From: Arsenicicoccus cauae | GTDB lineage: Bacteria > Actinomycetota > Actinomycetes > Actinomycetales > Dermatophilaceae | NCBI RefSeq assembly: GCF_009707125.1 | Contig: NZ_WLVL01000044.1 | Span: forward strand, 1-41,678 | Direction of reading: 5' to 3' | DNA: 41,678 nucleotides | Shown: positions 32,701 through 39,718 of the stretch, in pieces | Position numbering within the stretch: the first letter of the stretch is position 1 | Layout of the letters: each line of letters opens with the position of its first letter | Program-made: the position numbers and the translations under genes | The notes under the pieces: generated by a model | Told to the model about the DNA's origin: nothing | Database searches by the model: none | Seen by the model: the letters and a program-made list of their open reading frames with translations, nothing else

Positions 32701-33150
32701 CGGCACCGGCTCCGGCTCGCCACCACTGATGCAGGTAGCCGCCAAAGCCGACGGCCAGCACGACTGATCGCCGGCCTCATCCCCGAGCCCATCGGCCCGA
32801 TGGCGCCGGACGTGCGCAAGGCGATCGACGAGCGGAAGGTCCTGATCGAGCAGCGCGCCAAGACCCTCGCCGACACTGCCATCAGGCGTCGCGAGTCCTG
32901 GATTCAGCAGATCGGTGACCCCCCGGCTGTCGACCGCGCGGATTGGATGCGAAATGTCGTCACGATCGCCGCCTACCGGGACCGCTATGGCATCACCAGC
33001 CGCGACCCCCTCGGCGGCCAAGCTGTCGATGACAACCAGCGCCTCGACCGTGCCCGCGCAGTCGCTGCACTCAGGTCGGCATCGACAACCGGGCTGCACT
33101 CGTTCTCCCAGACCCTGGCATCAGGACCGCCGATCCTGGATCGACCCTGA
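29731..33150 (+). CDS. MobF family relaxase/helicase (TrwC/TraA-like)
   Basis: This 1,139-residue protein starts at the GTG at 29731 after GGAGGTGG. The N-terminal relaxase domain has a candidate nicking tyrosine Y16 (G-V-D-Y-L-L) and the 3-histidine metal motif H191-x-H193-x-H195 (H-L-H-T-H-V-V). G-F-D-M-T-F-S-I-P-K-S-A-S is typical of TrwC domains. The C-terminal SF1B helicase has Walker A G-P-A-G-A-G-K-T (from 521), V-I-I-D-E-A-S for Walker B, V-G-D-W-A-Q-L, and the late motif G-Y-A-I-T-A-H-R-A-Q-G-I-T with V-A-M-T-R-G-R. The protein nicks at oriT and unwinds DNA for transfer. No coupling protein or secretion genes follow, so transfer probably uses a helper. Confidence 0.95.
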   Translation: MTVTIKSMHAGQGVDYLLRTVAVGDGDRSLRDPLTRYYAEEGTPPGYWLGSGVASLDSELKVGDEVAEEHLRRLIGHGQHPVTGEQLGSRFRTFAQPKAGKRKHAVAGFDMTFSIPKSASILWVVADAGTQAIIADAHHRAVEEALDFVEREIVATRAGASGPGGSVVHLDTTGVVATAFDHYDSRANDPHLHTHVVISNKVKTVRDGKWRTLDGTPLHHWTVAVSELHEAIFSDHLTRALGVDWERRARGRDRNPAWEIAGVRHQLVAAFSQRSRDIDAATEAAIEEYVAQHGRQPKRSTVNKLRQTANLTTRPPKHRHSLADLTAGWRRRATDLLGEDATTWARNTLTNTPQRLLRADDIPLDLIEEVGRSVVIAVGEKRSTWRRANLYAETARQTLGWRFASARDREAITGLIVEAAEQGSMRLTPPDLATTPAAFTRNDGTSEFRPKHSTVFSAEHLLAAEDRLLKRADAITAPTVDIEIVDAITEQPVKGHRLSPEQAQAIATVAVSGRNLDLLVGPAGAGKTTALRALKQAWTHQHGRNGVVGLAPSAAAAAVLAEELGIGTENTAKWLYEHQQGHAHFSRGQLVIIDEASLAGTLTLDRITAHADQAGAKVLLVGDWAQLQSVEAGGAFGMLVEARDDAPELVDIHRFTNEWEKLASLDLRHGRAEIIDTYIDHGRVDDGTGESMTETAYAAWKHDIDHGRASILIADNSGTVRDLNIRAQTERGAGHGRAVTLIDGTNATTGDWIITRKNDRRLRTLRNGWVRNGDRWTVKDVRPDGSLVVRRQDRHSGAVVLPAAYVAEHVDLGYAITAHRAQGITVDTSRVVVTESTTRENLYVAMTRGREHNHAHVITGNTDDNHGTPDEQDAATAREVLTGVLANVGAELSATQTIEAEQEAWGGTRQLAAELETLAAAAQRDRWARLLARCGLTEEQRYDILASDAYGTFAAELRRAEANGHDVNRILPVAVNRYGLGDADDVAAVLRHRLRLATTDAGSRQSRRPARLIAGLIPEPIGPMAPDVRKAIDERKVLIEQRAKTLADTAIRRRESWIQQIGDPPAVDRADWMRNVVTIAAYRDRYGITSRDPLGGQAVDDNQRLDRARAVAALRSASTTGLHSFSQTLASGPPILDRP
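31734..31983 (+). repeat. Six copies of CCACGGGCGAG inside the relaxase gene
   Basis: CCACGGGCGAG occurs exactly at 31734, 31770, 31845 and 31932, and with one mismatch at 31790 (GCACGGGCGAG) and 31973 (CCACGGGCGAC). Four copies share the reading frame and give repeated His-Gly-Arg-Ala/Val. Two are in a different frame, so protein selection alone does not explain the repeat. Confidence 0.7.
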
Positions 33151-33194
33151 ATGGGACGAGGGGTTCTGACGGTGGCATGCGATTGAGTTGTCGC

Positions 33195-34469
33195 ATGGCA
33201 CGGAAATTCAACGAAGGACTCGAGAGCGTCGGCCACATCGAGGGCCTGTCTGAGGAGCTGAGCGCCGCCTACCTCAAGCTGGATGCGCGTGGAGCAGTCC
33301 TGAGCCTGCCAAGCATTGGGTCGATGGGCGAGCTCTTCCGCAACTTCGTCGACAAGCACGAGGATGATGTGCCGGCGTCGCTGCGCTTTCATGGCACAGC
33401 GGGCACCTATGTCCTCGAAGACTGCCGCGGCGCTGGGGGATCTGTATCGAGCCTGGGCACCAGCCTTACGCGTATCCGCTCCCCACGCCTGGTTGAGGCT
33501 GGCAGCGGGGCTGTCGGGTACGCCGCCGTCGACGGAATGACCAGCGAGATCGATGGACTCTCCTCCTGCACGGAGCTATCCACCGTCACGCAGACCCTGG
33601 AACGCGATCCGGTTGCCGTCGTCCTACGTGCCGAGAACAAGCCCGAGATCCCGCTCGGCGGCAGCCTGAAGGCGACAGTCGAATCGTCGTTCAGCTTCAA
33701 CCCGAGCCCGAAGGGCAACCTATTCGGGATCACCGACGTCGCGCTGCTCCGGACGCGGTCGGAGGACCTGCTGGCCTACCGCGAGCATGCCGCCGTCCAC
33801 CACATGGTCCAAGACTTGATGTGTCTGGTCTACGGACGGCCGTGCTTCAGCCGGGCCGCCTCCATCAAGCGCGAGGACGATCAGCCGTACGCCGAGCCGG
33901 GCGATGCTCGGCGGACGTGGCGGGAGGTATACGAGCCCAGCTTCGGGCGCTCCGTGGACGGCGCCGAGGCTCTCGACCGAGGTAAGGCGCAGCCGCTCTT
34001 TCGGCTGGCGGATGTGGACGCTGCCAAGCTCACAGACTGGATCGACCACTGGGACCTTTGGTCGCGTCCGACCTGGATCGCGGTCACGACGATGTTCCAG
34101 CGCGGCACGACGGTCGAGTCGAAGCTCCTGCAGATCGGAGTCGCGCTAGAGGCGCTCGGCTACGCCCTCTGGCAGGAGAGCGGCCCGACATCGAGTTCGC
34201 CGACGCCGAAGTACCCCGAGCTGCTCGAACGAGTTACCGCCGCGGCCGATGTCGAGCACGTCAAGATCCACGGCGAGAGGACGGTCGACCAATGGCGGAA
34301 GGACTTCAACGCGGCGTTCAAGGGCTCCAAGCATGCCGATAACCCATTGCCGGACGGCCTTGTCGCCCACCACCTCGCACAGCAGGGAATGAACCTGATC
34401 CGAGCATGGCTGGCGACTCGGCTCGGCGTTCCTACGGCCACCATCAAGACGGGCTTCGACCGCGGGTAG
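33195..34469 (+). CDS. ApeA/HEPN-like putative abortive-infection protein
   Basis: This 424-residue protein starts at the ATG at 33195; an ATG at 33177 is an alternative. The N-terminal 230 or so residues are beta-rich, with R-G-A-V-L-S-L-P near residue 35 and a P-V-A-V-V-L-R-A-E-N-K-P segment. They resemble the ApeA N-terminal domain (recognition half). The C-terminal third is helical: L-L-Q-I-G-V-A-L-E-A-L-G-Y-A-L-W, then F-K-G-S-K-H-A-D-N-P-L-P-D and a final helix with M-N-L-I-R-A-W-L. The K-H-A-D-N-P part resembles a HEPN active-site variant, though the classical R-x4-H is not clear. ApeA proteins act as phage-triggered RNases. It lies directly before a restriction-like operon, which supports a defence role. 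Confidence 0.55.
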   Translation: MARKFNEGLESVGHIEGLSEELSAAYLKLDARGAVLSLPSIGSMGELFRNFVDKHEDDVPASLRFHGTAGTYVLEDCRGAGGSVSSLGTSLTRIRSPRLVEAGSGAVGYAAVDGMTSEIDGLSSCTELSTVTQTLERDPVAVVLRAENKPEIPLGGSLKATVESSFSFNPSPKGNLFGITDVALLRTRSEDLLAYREHAAVHHMVQDLMCLVYGRPCFSRAASIKREDDQPYAEPGDARRTWREVYEPSFGRSVDGAEALDRGKAQPLFRLADVDAAKLTDWIDHWDLWSRPTWIAVTTMFQRGTTVESKLLQIGVALEALGYALWQESGPTSSSPTPKYPELLERVTAAADVEHVKIHGERTVDQWRKDFNAAFKGSKHADNPLPDGLVAHHLAQQGMNLIRAWLATRLGVPTATIKTGFDRG

Positions 34470-34541
34470 AGCCGCGATGCCCACCCGCGCCGACGGCCCG
34501 TTCACCAACTTCTGTCGGCCTGACCTGACAGACTTCAGCCC

Positions 34542-36110
34542 GTGAGCCAGAGGATCAAGGAAGCCGAGCGGGCTGAGCTGCACAAGACCATCTGGCGGAT
34601 TGCCAACGACCTGCGCGGCAGCGTCGACGGCTGGGACTTCAAGAGCTACGTGCTCGGGATGCTGTTCTACCGCTTCATCTCCGAGAACCTGACGGCCTAC
34701 CTCAACGAGGCCGAGCGACAGGCCGGGAACCCGGACTTCGACTACCGCCACCTGTCGAACGCGGACGCGGAGTTCGGTCGCGAAGAGACGGTGAAGGAGA
34801 AGGGCTTCTACATCCTTCCCCAGGACCTCTTCGCCAACGTTCGGGCGAAGGCACGGCACGACGCGAACCTCAACGAGACGCTGTCTCGCGCGTTCACCAA
34901 CATCGAGGCCTCCGCCATCGGTTCCGAGTCCGAGGAGGACATCAAGGGGCTGTTCGACGACCTCGACGTCAACAGCTCCAAGCTCGGCCCGACCGTGGCC
35001 AAGCGCAACGAGAAGCTCGTCAAGCTGCTCGACGCGATCGGCGACCTGAACTTCGGCAACGGCGGGTTCACCGAGAACACCATCGACGCCTTCGGCGATG
35101 CCTACGAGTATCTCATGGGCATATATGCCTCTAGCGCTGGCAAGTCCGGTGGCGAGTACTACACGCCCCAGGAGGTCTCCGAGCTCCTGGCCCGGATCAC
35201 GGCGGTCGGCAAGACGGAGGTCAACAAGGTTTACGACCCCGCGTGCGGGTCGGGCTCGTTGCTGCTCAAGTTCGCCAAGGTGCTGCCCGGCGGAGTACGT
35301 CAGGGCTTCTTCGGTCAGGAGATCAACCTGACCACCTACAACCTGTGCCGGATCAACATGTTCCTGCACGACGTGAACTTCGAGCACTTCGACATCGCCC
35401 ACGGCGACACGCTGATCGATCCGGCCCACTGGGACGACGAGCCGTTCGAGGCGATCGTCTCCAACCCGCCCTACTCCACGAAGTGGGAGGGCGACGCGAA
35501 CCCACTGCTGATCAACGACCCGCGCTATGCCCCGGCGGGGGTCCTGGCGCCGAAGGCCGACCTCGCCTTCACGATGCACATGCTGTCGTGGTTGGCCGTC
35601 AACGGCACCGCGGCAATCGTCGAGTTCCCCGGCGTGCTCTACCGCGGAGGCGCGGAGCAGAAGATCCGGCAGTACCTCGTCGACAACAACTTCGTGGACA
35701 CCGTGATCCAGTTGCCGCCCGACTTGTTCTTCGGCACGACGATCGCGACCTGCATCATCGTGCTGAAGAAGTCGAAGTCCGACAACAAGACGCTGTTCAT
35801 CGACGCCTCGGCCGAGTTCACCCGGCAGGGCAACAAGAACAAGCTCGCCGCCGAGCACCAGCAGAAGATCCTCGATGCGTTCACTGCCCGCGAGGACATC
35901 CCGCACTTCGCGACGCTCGTCGACAACGCCGACATCGCAGCCAACAACTACAACATCGCCGTCAGTTCGTACGTCGAGGCGGAGGACACCCGGGTCGCCG
36001 TCGACATCACTGAGCTGAACGCCGAGATCGCCCGCATCGTCGCCCGGCAGGCCGAGCTGCGCGCTGAGATCGACGCCATCGTCGCCGACCTGGAGGGGAG
36101 CGAATCATGA
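34542..36110 (+). CDS. hsdM: Type I restriction-modification methyltransferase subunit HsdM
   Basis: This 522-residue N6-adenine methyltransferase starts at the GTG at 34542. The N-terminal helical domain has D-L-R-G-S-V-D-G-W-D-F-K-S-Y-V-L-G-M-L-F-Y-R-F-I-S. The SAM-binding motif is D-P-A-C-G-S-G-S (232-239) and catalytic N-P-P-Y is at 308-311. The C-terminal coiled-coil segment (E-L-N-A-E-I-A-R-I-V-A-R-Q-A-E-L) contacts HsdS in known systems. Length and motifs are intact, so the enzyme could be functional. The stop overlaps the next start (ATGA). The only specificity material nearby is the truncated domain in the chimera two genes downstream. Confidence 0.96.
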   Translation: MSQRIKEAERAELHKTIWRIANDLRGSVDGWDFKSYVLGMLFYRFISENLTAYLNEAERQAGNPDFDYRHLSNADAEFGREETVKEKGFYILPQDLFANVRAKARHDANLNETLSRAFTNIEASAIGSESEEDIKGLFDDLDVNSSKLGPTVAKRNEKLVKLLDAIGDLNFGNGGFTENTIDAFGDAYEYLMGIYASSAGKSGGEYYTPQEVSELLARITAVGKTEVNKVYDPACGSGSLLLKFAKVLPGGVRQGFFGQEINLTTYNLCRINMFLHDVNFEHFDIAHGDTLIDPAHWDDEPFEAIVSNPPYSTKWEGDANPLLINDPRYAPAGVLAPKADLAFTMHMLSWLAVNGTAAIVEFPGVLYRGGAEQKIRQYLVDNNFVDTVIQLPPDLFFGTTIATCIIVLKKSKSDNKTLFIDASAEFTRQGNKNKLAAEHQQKILDAFTAREDIPHFATLVDNADIAANNYNIAVSSYVEAEDTRVAVDITELNAEIARIVARQAELRAEIDAIVADLEGSES

Positions 36111-37021
36111 CCATGCCAACCTGGGACCAGTTCATGGTGCCCGTGCTCCAGGTGCTGAACGACGGCGATGAGCGCAGCCTGCGGGCACTCCGCTCCGAGA
36201 CCGCGGCGTTGGCCGGGCTTGACGAGGGTCAGCTCGCGGAAGCGCTGCCGTCGGGACAGCTGATGGCCGACAACCGCATCGGCTGGGCAGCTTCCTACCT
36301 CCACCGCGTCGGGGCACTCGAACGCCCCCGGCGTGGGCACTACGTCGTGGCCGAACTGGGACGAAAGCTTCTCGCCGAGCATCCAACGGGAATCACTGAA
36401 GCCGTTCTCAGGACTGTCGCGAAACCTGGTGACGAGTGGTGGGTGGCAAAGCGTGCGACGGGTGTTGCGGGCGATCTGGTCTCCCTGCAGCCGTCCGAAC
36501 CTGACACGATCGACCCCACTGAGCAGGTCGAGCAAGGCGTTGCCCGGATCCACGAAGACGTGGCCGCTCAGCTCTTGGAACGACTCCTCGACAACGAGCC
36601 CGCGTTCTTCGAGCAGGCCGTCGTCAAACTGCTCGTTGCGATGGGCTACGGAGGCGCCGACGGCCGCGCGACCGTCACCAAGCAGTCCGGCGACGAGGGC
36701 ATCGACGGGATCATCGACCAGGACGCCCTCGGTCTCAACCGGGTCTATATCCAAGCGAAGCGCTACGCCGTCGACCGGACCATCGGACGGCCGGACCTTC
36801 AGGCGTTCGTCGGAGCCCTGAGCGGCAAAGCGGATGGTGGTGTGTTCATGACGACTGCTCGCTTCTCCAAGGAGGCGAGCGCGTACGCCGACGGCGTGCC
36901 CACGCGCTTGATCCTGATCGACGGAGTCCGCCTGACCAGCCTGATGATCCGATACGGGGTCGGTGTGCAGGTGAAGGAGACCTACCGGGTAGTCGAGATC
37001 GACGAGGACTTCTTCGAATGA
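36107..37021 (+). CDS. mrr: Mrr-type restriction endonuclease
   Basis: This 304-residue protein has the Mrr architecture. An N-terminal winged-helix domain (about 1-90) has L-L-A-E-H-P-T-G-I-T at its end. Mrr_cat (about 160-300) carries F-F-E-Q-A-V-V-K-L-L-V-A-M-G-Y, then D200 (G-D-E-G-I-D-G-I-I) and Q216-A-K218. These are the PD-(D/E)xK-fold residues in the D-QxK form. V-F-M-T-T-A-R-F-S follows. Mrr enzymes usually cleave modified DNA (type IV), so a strong methyltransferase next door is unusual unless the methylated site is spared. It sits between hsdM and the HsdS/HsdR chimera with four-base overlaps at both ends, so it is part of the operon. Confidence 0.92.
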   Translation: MTMPTWDQFMVPVLQVLNDGDERSLRALRSETAALAGLDEGQLAEALPSGQLMADNRIGWAASYLHRVGALERPRRGHYVVAELGRKLLAEHPTGITEAVLRTVAKPGDEWWVAKRATGVAGDLVSLQPSEPDTIDPTEQVEQGVARIHEDVAAQLLERLLDNEPAFFEQAVVKLLVAMGYGGADGRATVTKQSGDEGIDGIIDQDALGLNRVYIQAKRYAVDRTIGRPDLQAFVGALSGKADGGVFMTTARFSKEASAYADGVPTRLILIDGVRLTSLMIRYGVGVQVKETYRVVEIDEDFFE

Positions 37022-37965
37022 GCACGATTGACGAGCTGATCGCGGAGCACTGTCCCGCTGGGGTGCCCTTTAAGACCCTGGGCGAGGTCGGGACCTTCGT
37101 TAGAGGCAACGGTCTGCAGAAGAAGGACCTCATCGACGATGGGGTTGGAGCCATCCACTACGGCCAGGTGTTCACGGTCTACGGCACTGCGACGACGGAG
37201 ACCAAGTCGTTCGTTGACCCTGCCTTCGCAACCCGACTCCGCAAGGCAAAGCCAGGGGATCTTGTCATTGCGACGACGAGCGAGAACGACGTTGACGTGT
37301 GCAAGGCGGTCGCCTGGCTCGGTGAGTCGGACATCGCCATCAGCGGGGATGCGTTCGTCTACCAGCACTCGCTTGACCCGCTTTACGTGGCGTACTACTT
37401 CCAGACCGAGGCATTCCAGGGTCAGAAGCGGAAGTTCATCAGCGGCACCAAGGACGCCGAGAAGGAGTCCATCAACGACGACGTCGTCTTCGAGATCGAG
37501 CTCATCAAGCAGGTCGAGGTCAACGTCGACCACATCCTGACCCTCGTCCAGGCGTTCCGCGACTCCATCGGCAACTCCGACCGGGAGATGGATGCCCTCA
37601 TGCAGATCCGGCGTGCGGTCGACTCCAGCCCGAGCCTGCGCAACAAGAGCGACTTGATCCTCCAGTTCGTCGACTCGGTCTCGATCACAGGGGACACGAG
37701 CGAGGACTGGAAGATCTTCGTCGCTACCAAGCGAGACGCGGAACTCGACTCCCTCATCGCCGAGGAGGCTCTCAAGGCTGACGAGACGAAGACGTTCGTC
37801 GCCAATGCCTTCCGCGACGGGTCCGTCCCGACGGCGGGCACCGCGATCACCCGGATCCTCCCACCGGCATCACGGTTCTCGCCCGGTGGGGATCACGGAG
37901 CCAAGAAGCAGCGGGTGCTCGACAAGCTCTCCGAGTTCTTCAACAGGTACTTCGGGCTGGTGTGA
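37018..37965 (+). CDS. In-frame chimera: HsdS target-recognition domain + HsdR C-terminal domain
   Basis: This 315-residue open frame joins two type I restriction subunits. Residues 1-145 are an HsdS N-terminal target-recognition domain: F-K-T-L-G-E-V-G-T-F-V-R-G-N-G-L-Q, Y-G-Q-V, K-A-K-P-G-D-L-V-I-A-T-T-S-E, Y-Y-F-Q-T, and K-F-I-S-G-T-K, where the central helix normally begins. From about residue 146 (D-A-E-K-E) it is the HsdR C-terminal helical domain: V-F-E-I-E-L-I-K-Q-V-E-V-N-V-D, S-L-R-N-K, F-R-D-G and I-L-P-P to the HsdR end F-F-N-R-Y-F-G-L. The second TRD, both HsdS helices, and the HsdR nuclease and motor are missing. The frame is intact and the gene remains coupled in the operon (ATGA overlap upstream). 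It is either a deletion scar or a new recognition subunit. Confidence 0.88.
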   Translation: MSTIDELIAEHCPAGVPFKTLGEVGTFVRGNGLQKKDLIDDGVGAIHYGQVFTVYGTATTETKSFVDPAFATRLRKAKPGDLVIATTSENDVDVCKAVAWLGESDIAISGDAFVYQHSLDPLYVAYYFQTEAFQGQKRKFISGTKDAEKESINDDVVFEIELIKQVEVNVDHILTLVQAFRDSIGNSDREMDALMQIRRAVDSSPSLRNKSDLILQFVDSVSITGDTSEDWKIFVATKRDAELDSLIAEEALKADETKTFVANAFRDGSVPTAGTAITRILPPASRFSPGGDHGAKKQRVLDKLSEFFNRYFGLV

Positions 37966-37966
37966 C

Positions 37967-39718
37967 GTGGCTGATCCGAGGAACCAGCGCGAGGGTTGGG
38001 GATGGGAGCAGACGGGCCCTGCTTGGGGGGCACGTGCGTTTGCGCCGAAATCGGGTCAGGACCACCTCGGGCTTGGCTCGGTCAGCTCCGACAGGATCCT
38101 CCCGGCTCTGTCACCCGGCATCAACGTGCTCACCGTTCACCCGCGCTACTGGTCGTTCTACTCATGGGTGCTCGACGACTTCTGGGCCGCCGATCTGCCG
38201 CGAAACCGCGCCAGCTTCGTCAGCTTCTACCGGCCCCGCGAGGCGATCTTCTCGATGGCCTGTCACGTGTGCGATGCCCCCGAACACGTCACCATCGTCG
38301 GCAACGTGAACGGCAGCAGGCGAATCAGTCCGAAGGCCAACGACCCGGATTTCGACCCGCAGTTCGACTACATCAAGGAGCCGCTCGGCGGCTACGGGCT
38401 CTATTACCGCTCCGCGATGGAACTCACCGGATCGCTGGTGGTGGCGTCGCCGGCCAACGGGTTCCCGGTCGATGCCCCAACCCCGATTGGGCGGTCTCTC
38501 GCCGAGGCATATCGGAACGCCGTCGCCGGGACGGAAGTCAGCCGCCTGCTCAGCGAGGGCAAGATCACGGAGCCGGTGTCACGCGAGGCCCTTGTCAAGT
38601 TTGCCCGGAAGGGCTGCCTCTGCCAGTTGCGTGCGGCGGAGGCGCATGACCTGCCCCTGTTGCGGGACCTGTTCCTCCACTCAGGGACAGCCGCTGAGGT
38701 GGCCTCACGCGGCGAGACCCTGCGCATGCTGCTGGATCTCAGCACGTGCCGACAGGCAGAGGAGCTCTCGCAAGACGACTTCCGGCAGCTCGTCTACTTC
38801 CGGCAACTCGACGGCTCCGATTACCGGCCAAGGCCGGAGTTGCTAGACGTGGCTCGTCGCTGGCGCGTGTACCAGGGTCGGGAGTACTTCGCGTACGTCT
38901 TCAACCGCCTGCTCCGCTGGGTTTCGCGCCGCGGACTTGCCGCGACCGACGGCGGCCTCACGGTCCTTCCGAAGGCAGAGCTGTGGGCACTCGTCGATGA
39001 TTCCTTGACCCGCAGCTCGCAGGTAGACGATTTGGGGCTGATCCTTCCAGCGGTAGATGCCAGCACACGCGCGTCTTCCCTGCTTGAGGGTCTCCTCGCC
39101 GAAGTCGACGTGTCGCCCGATGCCGACGGCGTCTGGCCGCGCACCGGAGGCCTCGACGAGCACGCGCTGTACACCGCCTGCCGCGAATATGACCAGGACG
39201 ACGGAGCCACCATGGTGGCACTTCTGGCTCTGGTGCTCCTGCTCCGCGAGCGGTTCGGACTTCCGAGGCGCGCCTTGGAGTACGCCAAGGAGCAGGTCCT
39301 CGTCGCAGAGGGAGGGAGTCTCCGCATCGGCATGGCACGGTTCATGCATCAGCTGAACCAGCGCATGCTGCGAGACCTCACGCTCGGTGACCTCGCCCGA
39401 TGGCTGATCGAGGACTTCGTGATCGTCCAGCACGAGCGAGTGGCCACCGCGAAGCTCCCAGACGACACCTACCGGGTGCGACGCGTTGGAGCTGCCGTCA
39501 GGTTCTTCGCCCAAGACTCCCCGGCGGTGTTCAACGACAGCCGCTTCCACGCTCTCAGCACGACCGTGCACGAACTCGGTTGGGTCTCGACGTTCAACGA
39601 ATCTGACCGTCAACTGACCGGTTCAGGACAGCGCCTCCTGGCCGACGGTGACTTGCCACGGGGGGCCCTCGCCGCTGCGGCGGCAGCCTTCGGCGAACTT
39701 GATGCGGAGCGTTCGTGA
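37967..39718 (+). CDS. Unrecognised 583-residue protein in the defence operon
   Basis: I do not recognise this family. The GTG at 37967 lies one base after the chimera stop, and its own stop overlaps the PLD gene start (GTGA), so it is fully operonic. The N-terminal part (about 1-160) is aromatic-rich, with G-W-G-W-E-Q, V-L-T-V-H-P-R-Y-W-S-F-Y-S-W-V-L-D-D-F-W and E-P-L-G-G-Y-G-L-Y-Y-R. Cysteines at H-V-C-D and later G-C-L-C are present, but no clear zinc set. The remaining 400 residues look helical, with no Walker, nuclease or membrane motif visible. Its fixed position beside a PLD-like protein suggests the two work together, perhaps as sensor and effector. This is inference from gene order. 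Confidence 0.85.
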   Translation: MADPRNQREGWGWEQTGPAWGARAFAPKSGQDHLGLGSVSSDRILPALSPGINVLTVHPRYWSFYSWVLDDFWAADLPRNRASFVSFYRPREAIFSMACHVCDAPEHVTIVGNVNGSRRISPKANDPDFDPQFDYIKEPLGGYGLYYRSAMELTGSLVVASPANGFPVDAPTPIGRSLAEAYRNAVAGTEVSRLLSEGKITEPVSREALVKFARKGCLCQLRAAEAHDLPLLRDLFLHSGTAAEVASRGETLRMLLDLSTCRQAEELSQDDFRQLVYFRQLDGSDYRPRPELLDVARRWRVYQGREYFAYVFNRLLRWVSRRGLAATDGGLTVLPKAELWALVDDSLTRSSQVDDLGLILPAVDASTRASSLLEGLLAEVDVSPDADGVWPRTGGLDEHALYTACREYDQDDGATMVALLALVLLLRERFGLPRRALEYAKEQVLVAEGGSLRIGMARFMHQLNQRMLRDLTLGDLARWLIEDFVIVQHERVATAKLPDDTYRVRRVGAAVRFFAQDSPAVFNDSRFHALSTTVHELGWVSTFNESDRQLTGSGQRLLADGDLPRGALAAAAAAFGELDAERS

